NCBI GenBank assembly: GCA_944333305.1
Contig: CALVKV010000047.1
Location: 1 to 9,951 of the forward strand
Length of the DNA stretch: 9,951 nucleotides
Origin: an uncultured Bacilli bacterium
GTDB lineage: Bacteria > Bacillota_I > Bacilli_A > RF39 > UBA660
Direction of reading: 5' to 3'
Part shown: positions 1-5,055 of the stretch, in pieces
Position numbering within the stretch: the stretch's first letter is position 1
How the letters are laid out: each line of letters begins with the position of its first letter
The notes under the pieces: generated by a model
Seen by the model: the letters and a program-made list of their open reading frames with translations, nothing else
What the model was told of the DNA's origin: nothing
The model's database searches: none
Made by a program: the position numbers and the translations under genes

Positions 1-2
1 AA

Positions 3-78
3 TGGTGGAGAATAGGGGGATCGAACCCCTGACCTTCACGGTGCAAACGTGACGCTCTCCCAGCTGAGCTAATTCCCC
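3..78 (-). tRNA. tRNA-Ala (anticodon UGC)
   Basis: Read on the minus strand, the sequence folds as a complete cloverleaf. It has a 7-bp acceptor stem (GGGGAAT with ATTCTCC), a D arm (GCTC/GAGC), an anticodon stem TCACG/CGTGA around the loop TTTGCAC, and a T arm AGGGG/CCCCT with loop TTCGATC. The anticodon is UGC, for alanine. The third acceptor pair is G-U, the classic alanyl-tRNA synthetase identity element. The discriminator base is A and the CCA end is encoded. No terminator is visible because the window ends 2 nt past the CCA. Confidence 0.97.
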
Positions 79-97
79 ATTGCTTAAGAACAAATTG

Positions 98-127
98 ATT
101 ATATCACAGTAAAAAAACACTTGTCAA
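98..127 (-). promoter_or_regulatory. Sigma-A promoter of the tRNA-Ala gene
   Basis: On the minus strand, TTGACA (122-127) and TATAAT (98-103) are separated by 18 nt. Both hexamers match the consensus exactly. The predicted transcription start, near position 91, lies about 13 nt before the mature tRNA 5' end, as expected for a stable-RNA promoter. Confidence 0.85.
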
Positions 128-150
128 TAGTTTATTTGCAAAAAAATATA

Positions 151-159
151 TGTTATTAT
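151..159 (+). promoter_or_regulatory. Candidate extended -10 promoter for the GT4 gene
   Basis: TG-T-TATTAT matches the extended -10 form TGnTATAAT with one mismatch. The -35 position (about 131-136, TTTATT) is poor. Transcription would start near 166, right at the Shine-Dalgarno sequence, leaving a leader of only about 14 nt. This is a moderate guess: the region is very AT-rich and already holds the divergent tRNA promoter. Confidence 0.35.
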
Positions 160-179
160 TGTAGCAAGGAGTGAAGCAG

Positions 180-1190
180 ATGAAAGTTTTATTATATGCA
201 GAAGGATTAAAAGTAATAGGAGTAAGTGGACTAGGTAAAGCTATACAACATCAAATGAAAGCATTAGAATTAGAAGGTATTGATTATACTACTGATATAA
301 ACGATACTTATGATATTGCACATATAAATACTTATTTTTTAAAATCATATTTTCTTGCTAGAAAACTTAAGAAAAAAGGAATAAAAATCGTATACCATGC
401 TCATTCAACAGAAGAAGATTATCGTGATGGTTTTATCTTCGGACATTTAACAAGTAAGTTATTTAAATGGTGGATTATTAAGTGTTATCGCTATGGAGAT
501 ATTATTGTAACACCTACAGAATATTCTAAAAATATCTTAGAACATTACAAAGGATTAGAAAATAAGAAAATATTCGCTATATCTAATGGACTAGAATTAG
601 ATTTCTTTAAGCCTGATAAATCTTATAAAGAAACATTTCGTAAAAGATATGATTATAAGAAAGATGATAAAGTAATAGTAGGTATTGGTATCTATAGTAG
701 AAGAAAAGGAATAGTTGACTTTGTAGAACTTGCCAAACGTTTACCTGAATATAAATTTATTTGGTTTGGCTCAAGTCCAATCGCTGCAGCGACTAGTGAT
801 GTTAAAAAAGCTTTAAAAGAATCAAAAGACTTACCCAACATTAAGTTCCCAGGTCATGTACCACAAGAAATGATAAGAGAAGCTTTAGGAGGATGTGACC
901 TATATTTATTCCCAACGTTTGAAGAGACTGAAGGTATACCAATCATTGAAGCCTGTGCAATGGAAACTAATACTATAATAAGAGATATCCCAATATTTAA
1001 TTATCTAACAGATGGAGTTAATGTTTATAAAGCAAAAGATGTCAATGAATTTGAAAAGAAAATAAAAATGTTCTTAAATGGAGAATTAAAAAGTGTAAGT
1101 AAAGGAGCAAGAAAGATAGCAGAATCTTGTGATATTAAAACAGTAGGTAAACAATTAAAAGAAGTATATGAAGAAGTGCTAGAAAAATAA
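180..1190 (+). CDS. GT4 glycosyltransferase, CpoA/LafB (diglycosyldiacylglycerol synthase)-like
   Basis: The 336-aa protein has the two-Rossmann GT-B layout of family GT4. The N-terminal half carries GVSGLGKAIQHQ (14-25), HINTY (48-52) and HAHSTEEDYRDGF (73-85). The C-terminal half carries the donor-binding RRK (174-176) and the EX7E motif from Glu249 to Glu257. From memory, these signatures and the length match streptococcal CpoA/LafB and the Acholeplasma diglucosyldiacylglycerol synthase. Those enzymes add a second sugar to monoglucosyldiacylglycerol at the inner face of the membrane, setting the balance of bilayer-forming lipid. Sugar donor and linkage cannot be read from sequence. The in-frame GTG at 171 is rejected as start because its G is part of the Shine-Dalgarno AAGGAG (166-171); ATG 180 lies 8 nt after it. 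No monoglucosyl-transferase partner gene is adjacent. Another GT4 acceptor remains possible. Confidence 0.85.
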   Translation: MKVLLYAEGLKVIGVSGLGKAIQHQMKALELEGIDYTTDINDTYDIAHINTYFLKSYFLARKLKKKGIKIVYHAHSTEEDYRDGFIFGHLTSKLFKWWIIKCYRYGDIIVTPTEYSKNILEHYKGLENKKIFAISNGLELDFFKPDKSYKETFRKRYDYKKDDKVIVGIGIYSRRKGIVDFVELAKRLPEYKFIWFGSSPIAAATSDVKKALKESKDLPNIKFPGHVPQEMIREALGGCDLYLFPTFEETEGIPIIEACAMETNTIIRDIPIFNYLTDGVNVYKAKDVNEFEKKIKMFLNGELKSVSKGARKIAESCDIKTVGKQLKEVYEEVLEK

Positions 1191-1194
1191 ATAA

Positions 1195-1222
1195 TTGACA
1201 AACCTAAAAAAAACTATATAAT
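1195..1222 (+). promoter_or_regulatory. Perfect-consensus sigma-A promoter of the 271-aa gene
   Basis: TTGACA (1195-1200) and TATAAT (1217-1222) are separated by 16 nt, both exact matches to the housekeeping consensus. It begins 4 nt after the stop codon of the upstream gene. The predicted start at about 1229 gives a leader of roughly 20 nt carrying GAGGG (1239-1243). No terminator separates the two genes, so some read-through is likely. Confidence 0.85.
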
Positions 1223-1249
1223 AAGCATTACTAAAAAAGAGGGATGTAT

Positions 1250-2065
1250 ATGGGAAAAGAATTTGTAGAATTAAAGATAACGGAAAATTTCAATGATAGA
1301 AAAAAAAGACTTCATTACTGTATTTTAGAATATGGTCATTATTATGTTAGAACTGAAGAATTTGAAACTATTTCTACCGATAATAAAAAACTCAGAAAAT
1401 CAGTTATTGCAGATGCTATTACTTATATTAATAATAAATATGGAAATTATTCTACTGTACATTACTATCAGCTTGATGTATATGGGAGTATTGGAGAAGG
1501 AAAATTTATAAGAAACTTTGACTCTAGATGGCTTGTTTCAACTCTTTTTAATGATTTATCACATTATATATTTGATAAAAACCTTCTGGCTAAATTTATA
1601 ACTTTGGAAAATGTAGTCAATGAACGAAATTATGATATAACGGAAGGTGCAAATGCAATAGTTGATTTTCTTAATTATATTGTAAAAGTAAATAATTTTG
1701 ATAGAACCTTTACAATAATAGACTTATATAATAAGTATTTAAAACAGCAACATAAAATGGAATTAAACGAACTACAAAGATTTTTAGAACTTTCTGGCGA
1801 ATATACACAAAGGCTACAAGCGGGTGAAACAATAGATGATACTTTAGATGAAGTTTTAAATGATATAAAAAGAAAAGATGATCTTTTAGAATTTAAAGAT
1901 GCAAGTGTGGAAGCTATGGAGGAACTACTATTTTTGAAGGAAAGAGATTTAGATGAAGAATTAGATGCTCTTACTTATGCTTATGCTAAATTAGATGATG
2001 AGAATAGAGTAGAAACAGATAATGAAATAATAAAAGATAAGATTAAAGCGATGTCTATAAGATAA
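1250..2065 (+). CDS. Unrecognised 271-aa acidic, helical cytoplasmic protein
   Basis: I do not recognise this family. There is no signal peptide or membrane segment. The N-terminal half (to about residue 105) is mixed and rich in Tyr and His, with stretches such as LHYCILEYGHYYVR. The rest looks helical, and the C-terminal 90 residues are strongly charged (many Glu, Asp and Lys) and could form a coiled coil. ATG 1250 is preferred over the in-frame ATG 1244, because GAGGG (1239-1243) sits 6 nt before 1250 but directly abuts 1244; the same 6-nt spacing occurs at several neighbours. Base composition matches the surroundings, so nothing suggests recent transfer. A perfect sigma-A promoter implies strong vegetative expression. 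It is convergent with the rodA-like gene, with which it shares a terminator. Confidence 0.8.
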   Translation: MGKEFVELKITENFNDRKKRLHYCILEYGHYYVRTEEFETISTDNKKLRKSVIADAITYINNKYGNYSTVHYYQLDVYGSIGEGKFIRNFDSRWLVSTLFNDLSHYIFDKNLLAKFITLENVVNERNYDITEGANAIVDFLNYIVKVNNFDRTFTIIDLYNKYLKQQHKMELNELQRFLELSGEYTQRLQAGETIDDTLDEVLNDIKRKDDLLEFKDASVEAMEELLFLKERDLDEELDALTYAYAKLDDENRVETDNEIIKDKIKAMSIR

Positions 2066-2066
2066 C

Positions 2067-2097
2067 AAAAAAGTCAGGTTTAATACCTGATTTTTTT
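2067..2097. terminator. Bidirectional intrinsic terminator
   Basis: The 6-bp stem TCAGGT/ACCTGA (2074-2079 and 2085-2090) has a 5-nt loop. Seven T follow on the plus strand (2091-2097), and a CTTTTTT tract follows on the minus strand. It can stop both the 271-aa gene and the convergent rodA-like gene. The plus-strand T tract runs into the rodA-like stop codon (2096-2098). Confidence 0.8.
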
Positions 2098-3223
2098 AAA
2101 CATTATACTCTCTTTCTTTTTCATTACCTATATTTAAAATAATACCAACTAATATTAAATATGATAATAAACTACTACCACCATAACTAATAAATGGTAA
2201 AGTAATACCTGTAATAGGTAAGAGTCCTAAAGTCATTCCTATATTTTGAACTTGCTGGAATACAAGCATTCCAATAATTCCTGCCAAAACAAACTTATCC
2301 CTTGAAGCTATCTTTTTAGTTGCCATACCAATTAATCTTGTATCAAAGAAAATAATTATACCAATTAAGATAATCGCTCCCAAAAGTCCAAAGTTAGAAG
2401 CAAATACAGCAAAGATAAAATCAGTTCCAGACTCAGGGAAATAAATAGGTGTTTGATTAAAGCCATGTCCAAATACTCCTGCTGATCCAATCGCTGCTAA
2501 GGCATTTTCAAGTTGTAAGCCACTACCATTTTGCCAATCTAATATTCTATCAAATCTATAATATAAGTCAGTACCAAAAATATTAACAAATAAATCCTCA
2601 TTTAAGAAATAACATCCTAACACTAAACTAAGCATTACAGCAATTATTATTCCTAAAACAACAAACCATCTAAGCCTTATACCTGATGTAAACATCATAC
2701 AAAAGTAAATTATAAAATAAATCATAACTGCCCCTGTATCAGGTTCTAGGAAAGTTAAAATACTAGGTATTAAAACAACTATTAATGTTTTTAAAATAAA
2801 TATAAATTCTTCTTTAATACTAGGATGGTCTGTCGTTTCTCTAAAATTAGAAATCATAACAGCAAGTACTAACATAATAAATATTTTCATAAATTCACTC
2901 GGTTGAAAACTACCTATATAAGGAATAACAAACCAACATTTACTATTATTTATTTCTGGCGCAAATAAAAGAAGTGATAATAGTAAGATGTTTCCAATTA
3001 TATAAAAAAACCAAGCATTCCGATACAAATAATCATTTTTTAATTTAAATAGTATTATAATTATAACAACACCAACTAAATACCATATCGCTTGTTTCAG
3101 TGCTAAATTACCATTATCAGGAGAAAGATAAGTCATTGCACTGTATATACTAGTAATACTTATAATAAAAAATAAAACAATAGGTATAACAATTGTTAAG
3201 TCAATTCTTTCTTTTTTCCTCAT
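2096..3223 (-). CDS. rodA: RodA-like SEDS peptidoglycan glycosyltransferase
   Basis: The 375-aa polytopic membrane protein has about ten hydrophobic segments. SEDS-family signatures appear in order: FQPSEF (106-111), EPDTG (160-164), PESGTDFIFAV (263-273), NIGM (327-330), LLPITGITLPFISYGGSS (334-351). Asp268 in TDFIFA corresponds to the Asp essential for polymerase activity in RodA. SEDS proteins polymerise lipid II with a class B PBP partner. The NIGM form favours RodA over FtsW. A sporulation-specific paralogue (SpoVE-like) cannot be excluded, since coat genes lie 0.4 kb away. One oddity: the loop before FQPSEF reads KCW (95-97), where a basic residue normally precedes Trp. The start ATG (3221-3223) has only a weak upstream purine stretch. 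No PBP or mreBCD neighbour is in the window. Confidence 0.9.
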   Translation of the reverse strand: MRKKERIDLTIVIPIVLFFIISITSIYSAMTYLSPDNGNLALKQAIWYLVGVVIIIILFKLKNDYLYRNAWFFYIIGNILLLSLLLFAPEINNSKCWFVIPYIGSFQPSEFMKIFIMLVLAVMISNFRETTDHPSIKEEFIFILKTLIVVLIPSILTFLEPDTGAVMIYFIIYFCMMFTSGIRLRWFVVLGIIIAVMLSLVLGCYFLNEDLFVNIFGTDLYYRFDRILDWQNGSGLQLENALAAIGSAGVFGHGFNQTPIYFPESGTDFIFAVFASNFGLLGAIILIGIIIFFDTRLIGMATKKIASRDKFVLAGIIGMLVFQQVQNIGMTLGLLPITGITLPFISYGGSSLLSYLILVGIILNIGNEKEREYNV

Positions 3224-3255
3224 AGTAACACGCTTCTTTCATCAAGGTCATTACT

Positions 3256-3264
3256 ATTATATCA
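3256..3264 (-). promoter_or_regulatory. Extended -10 promoter of the rodA-like gene
   Basis: On the minus strand, TG-A-TATAAT is an exact extended -10 element (TATAAT at 3256-3261, TG at 3263-3264). A TTGACT at 3284-3289 is 22 nt away, too far for a standard -35, so the extended -10 probably carries recognition. The predicted start near 3249 gives a leader of about 26 nt. Confidence 0.6.
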
Positions 3265-3272
3265 AAAAAAAG

Positions 3273-3301
3273 GCAATTTTATTAGTCAAAAAACATAAAA
3301 T
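3273..3301 (+). promoter_or_regulatory. Possible sigma-E-like sporulation promoter
   Basis: CATAAAAT (3294-3301) resembles the mother-cell sigma-E -10 (CATACAnT). It lies 14 nt after GCAATTT, a poor match to the -35. No sigma-A promoter with room for a leader is visible upstream of the 108-aa gene. The evidence is weak in such AT-rich DNA. If real, the transcript would start at about the Shine-Dalgarno sequence. Confidence 0.3.
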
Positions 3302-3319
3302 GTAATAGGAGGGAAATCT

Positions 3320-3646
3320 ATGAAACAATTACCACCAATTTTTAAACTTAATGATAGTCCTAAAGATACTAATCAAAAATACTATTATGAGAAAGTAAGC
3401 AATAGAATAAATACAAAAAAACACGAAAAAACTATTGATAATAATTTATCAATTGAAGAAAAAATAAATAAAATTTTTAAAACTAAAGGTTATGCATTTA
3501 ATATCCCTGTAACTATTACTTTTTCTAATAAAACAGTCGACACCTATCTAGCTTTAAGGAAAAATGATTCTATCATTACTTTAGATAATGAAGTAATACC
3601 AATTTCAACAATTACTTCATTAGAAATAAAAAGTCCATCAGCATAA
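3320..3646 (+). CDS. Unrecognised 108-aa protein beside the coat operon
   Basis: I do not recognise this family. The N-terminal half (1-45) is polar, lysine- and asparagine-rich and probably disordered. From about residue 46 there is a compact domain: a helix (IEEKINKIFKTKG), then alternating residues typical of beta strands (VTITFSNKTV, DSIITLDNEVIPISTITSLEI) that could form a small barrel or sandwich. There is no signal, membrane segment or cysteine. The start is well supported: AGGAGGG (3307-3313) lies 6 nt before ATG. It is transcribed toward the coat operon and shares a terminator hairpin that contains its own stop codon. A sporulation role is only guilt by association plus a weak sigma-E-like promoter. 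Confidence 0.75.
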   Translation: MKQLPPIFKLNDSPKDTNQKYYYEKVSNRINTKKHEKTIDNNLSIEEKINKIFKTKGYAFNIPVTITFSNKTVDTYLALRKNDSIITLDNEVIPISTITSLEIKSPSA

Positions 3647-3665
3647 AGATGGACTTTATTTTTTA
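3630..3665. terminator. Bidirectional terminator enclosing a stop codon
   Basis: A perfect 10-bp stem, AAAGTCCATC/GATGGACTTT (3630-3639 and 3648-3657), has an 8-nt loop. ATTTTTT follows on the plus strand and TTTTTATTT on the minus strand. The TAA of the 108-aa gene (3644-3646) lies in the loop, so its last codons form the left arm. It also ends the coat operon arriving from the other side. Confidence 0.88.
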
Positions 3666-4061
3666 AACACCACTTATAAATACATCTTGTAAACATCTAA
3701 CAGCAGATACACAATCTAAATTAATAGTAAAGAATGTATTAGTTAAAAGATAAGGTTCACTACTACTAGTATCAGAATTTGTCGCTAACACTCTACAAGT
3801 ACAACAATTACCTTCCAAATTTTCTAATCTAAAAATTGAAGAAGTACCACTTGTTGACCCTATTGTATAAGGAAAAGTCCAAAGTTCTCCAGTTGAACAA
3901 TTATAGAAGTTTATTGGCCTTGTATTATAACATACGAAATTAGGAGTAGGACCTAAGTAAGGCTTATCACATCCTAGTACTTCACAAGCATCATCTTTAA
4001 CATTTTGTAAGCAAAGAATTGTCTCTAGTATGGATGTTAAACAATTTTTTTCATTACACAT
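3663..4061 (-). CDS. CotY/CotZ-family spore coat protein (second gene of pair)
   Basis: The 132-aa cysteine-rich protein (12 Cys) has the pattern of the CotY/CotZ/ExsY spore coat or crust family: a conserved beta-rich core, FRLE (77-80), paired cysteines CCTC (86-89), and a C-terminal TINLDC...CLQD segment (112-126). In Bacillus these proteins self-assemble into disulfide-stabilised outer coat or exosporium basal layers in the mother cell. There is no signal peptide, as expected. It lies 14 nt downstream of its paralogue on the same strand and has its own strong site AAAGGAGG shortly before ATG (4059-4061), so the pair is an operon. The two share the framework YLG.PN..C.NTRP and CR.L..N.DTS. 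Slightly shorter than B. subtilis CotZ (about 150 aa). Confidence 0.88.
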   Translation of the reverse strand: MCNEKNCLTSILETILCLQNVKDDACEVLGCDKPYLGPTPNFVCYNTRPINFYNCSTGELWTFPYTIGSTSGTSSIFRLENLEGNCCTCRVLATNSDTSSSEPYLLTNTFFTINLDCVSAVRCLQDVFISGV

Positions 4062-4075
4062 AAAATCTCCTCCTT

Positions 4076-4480
4076 TTATAAATTATCAATGATAATATCA
4101 TCTAAACAACTAATAACACAGATACAATCTAAATTAATAGTTATAAATTCATTAGTAGATAGAAACGCTCTTGTTACATCACTAGTATCAGGATTAGGTC
4201 TTAAAATACGGCATTTAACGCAGGCATCATCAACACTTTCAACTCTAAAAGTAGAAGAAGTATTAGTAGTACCATCTAATGTATAAGTAGTACTAAATAT
4301 ATTACCGTTTCTAGTATAGAAAGTAACAGGTCTTGTATTAAAACAAATAATATTAGGACTGCTTCCTAAATATGGCCTTGTACAGGACTCATCAAAACAA
4401 TCACTACCACTAGTGTTCCTTTGTAATATATCAATAACTTTTAATAATTTTCCTAAACAACATGTTTCTTTATTTTCCAC
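4076..4480 (-). CDS. CotY/CotZ-family spore coat protein (first gene of pair)
   Basis: The 134-aa paralogue of the next gene has 10 Cys: Cys7-8, 28, 33, 46, 87, 90, 119, 121 and 125. The family core is clear, with FRVESVDDACVKCRIL (78-93) and TINLDCICVISCLDD (114-128), which I associate with CotZ/CotY/ExsY proteins. The role is structural, in the outer coat or crust, through disulfide cross-linking in the mother cell. The start codon is GTG (CAC at 4478-4480 on the plus strand), supported by GAGGTG (4490-4495) upstream; no in-frame ATG is nearby. The promoter region looks like sigma-K with flanking GerE-like sites, matching late mother-cell expression known for cotYZ. Which paralogue corresponds to CotY or CotZ cannot be decided. 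Confidence 0.9.
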   Translation of the reverse strand: MENKETCCLGKLLKVIDILQRNTSGSDCFDESCTRPYLGSSPNIICFNTRPVTFYTRNGNIFSTTYTLDGTTNTSSTFRVESVDDACVKCRILRPNPDTSDVTRAFLSTNEFITINLDCICVISCLDDIIIDNL

Positions 4481-4506
4481 TGTTTACACCACCTCTTATC
4501 TATTAT

Positions 4507-4569
4507 CTAATATAGGTTATGAGACTATTCTTTTTTCGTGTAGTCGATTACCTATAACTTCTATATTAG
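4507..4569. repeat. Interrupted inverted repeat with two GerE-like boxes
   Basis: Perfect 9-bp arms CTAATATAG (4507-4515) and CTATATTAG (4561-4569) enclose two further paired blocks: GTTAT/ATAAC (4516-4520, 4554-4558) and GACTA/TAGTC (4523-4527, 4541-4545). Each side carries TATAGGT. The two 12-mers at 4510-4521 (plus) and 4546-4557 (minus) each match the GerE consensus RWWTRGGYNNYY at all but one position. The second sits just upstream of the sigma-K -35, a usual activator position. The first overlaps the -10 on the opposite strand. Confidence 0.5.
4513..4539 (-). promoter_or_regulatory. Sigma-K-type promoter of the coat operon
   Basis: On the minus strand, CATAACCTA (4513-4521) fits the sigma-K -10 CATAnnnTA exactly. 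The -35 AC lies 16 nt upstream (4538-4539) in the context ACAC. Transcription would start near 4506 and give a leader of about 25 nt containing GAGGTG. The known dependence of Bacillus cotYZ on sigma-K supports the reading; the motif is short, so chance cannot be ruled out. Confidence 0.65.
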
Positions 4570-4612
4570 TTTATGTGAAAACGTTTCTATAATTTCCACT
4601 TTTATTTTTTTC

Positions 4613-4628
4613 TATAATAGAGTATAAT
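4613..4628 (+). promoter_or_regulatory. Candidate -10 elements for the EIIB-like gene
   Basis: Two exact TATAAT hexamers lie at 4613-4618 and 4623-4628, before the ATG at 4646. Neither has a good -35 at 17 nt (TAATTT and TTTTAT respectively). One may serve as a weak sigma-A promoter with a leader of 10-20 nt. Recognition by another sigma factor is equally possible. Confidence 0.35.
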
Positions 4629-4645
4629 TATATTGGGTGTTAGAT

Positions 4646-4966
4646 ATGAATTTATTAGATATACAATATGTAGTTATTATAGTAGTAATATTAATTATCT
4701 TACTTGCTGTTTTAAAAGCTAACAAGAAAGATGCTAATATTGATTTAAACAAATTAGTAGAATATCTTGGTGGTAAAGATAATATTATAAGTACAGAATC
4801 AAAATTATCTAGATTTATTGTAACTTTAAAAGATATTACTAAAGCAGACAAAGAGTCTATTGGAAAGTTAGGTGCTAAAGGTATAGTTGAAATTAATAAT
4901 CAACTAAAGATTATTTTAGGACCTGAGTCAAAACAATTAAAAAAATATATTGATGAATTAAAATAG
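4646..4966 (+). CDS. Membrane-anchored degenerate PTS EIIB-like protein
   Basis: The 106-aa protein has one N-terminal transmembrane helix (about 8-24), a short basic linker (KANKK), then a complete EIIB domain of the glucose type (33-106). It aligns by eye with the E. coli PtsG B domain: LVEYLGGKDNI, then the active-site loop, then LKD, LGAKGIV (75-81) and LKIILG (87-92). The phosphorylated Cys of the CxTR motif is Lys53 here; Ser55 and Arg56 keep the rest. It therefore probably cannot pass phosphate to a sugar and may be a binding or regulatory module at the membrane. No EIIC or EIIA is adjacent. ATG 4646 is preferred to GTG 4637: GGGTG (4635-4639) sits 6 nt before the ATG and overlaps the GTG. 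A terminator follows. Confidence 0.75.
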   Translation: MNLLDIQYVVIIVVILIILLAVLKANKKDANIDLNKLVEYLGGKDNIISTESKLSRFIVTLKDITKADKESIGKLGAKGIVEINNQLKIILGPESKQLKKYIDELK

Positions 4967-4992
4967 AGAAGAATCTCTATTTTTTCTTTTTC
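4960..4992 (+). terminator. Intrinsic terminator after the EIIB-like gene
   Basis: The stem AAATAGAGA/TCTCTATTT (4961-4969 and 4974-4982) has a 4-nt loop and is followed by a T-rich tract. The TAG stop codon (4964-4966) lies within the left arm. Confidence 0.85.
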
Positions 4993-4999
4993 CTCATTT

Positions 5000-5016
5000 T
5001 TCGACAAATTTCTACA
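5000..5016 (+). promoter_or_regulatory. Tandem Spo0A (0A) boxes
   Basis: TTCGACA (5000-5006) is the exact reverse complement of the 0A-box consensus TGTCGAA. TTCTACA (5010-5016) matches it at six of seven bases. The two start 10 bp apart, one helical turn, in the same orientation, like the tandem boxes bound by a Spo0A dimer. They lie just upstream of the predicted -10 of the kinase gene, where Spo0A activates promoters such as spoIIG. A search by eye found no other exact copy in the intergenic regions. Confidence 0.6.
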
Positions 5017-5033
5017 AAGCAGTGACATATACT
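5001..5033 (+). promoter_or_regulatory. Candidate Spo0A-dependent promoter of the kinase gene
   Basis: TATACT (5028-5033) is a good -10. The hexamer at the normal -35 distance (CAAATT) is poor, while TCGACA (5001-5006), five of six to TTGACA, is 21 nt upstream. An over-long spacer with a 0A box over the -35 is the layout of Spo0A-activated sigma-A promoters such as B. subtilis spoIIG. The predicted start near 5040 is just before AAAGAGGG. Confidence 0.5.
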
Positions 5034-5055
5034 TATTTTAGAAAGAGGGAAAAAT

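Noticed and set aside
171..182. GTG at 171 as start of the glycosyltransferase
   Set aside because: Its first base belongs to the Shine-Dalgarno AAGGAG; ATG at 180 has correct spacing and gives the family's usual N-terminus (MKVLLY).
4089..4286. 65-aa plus-strand frame over the first coat gene
   Set aside because: It is antisense to a gene with a clear family match and has no ribosome site; a shadow.
4567..4575. A second CATAnnnTA (CATAAACTA) on the minus strand as an additional sigma-K or sigma-E promoter
   Set aside because: No AC or ATA element at a suitable upstream distance; likely a chance match in the inverted repeat.
4612..4851. 79-aa minus-strand frame opposite the EIIB-like gene
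   Set aside because: The plus-strand frame has a coherent helix plus EIIB domain; the minus frame is low-complexity and lacks a start signal.
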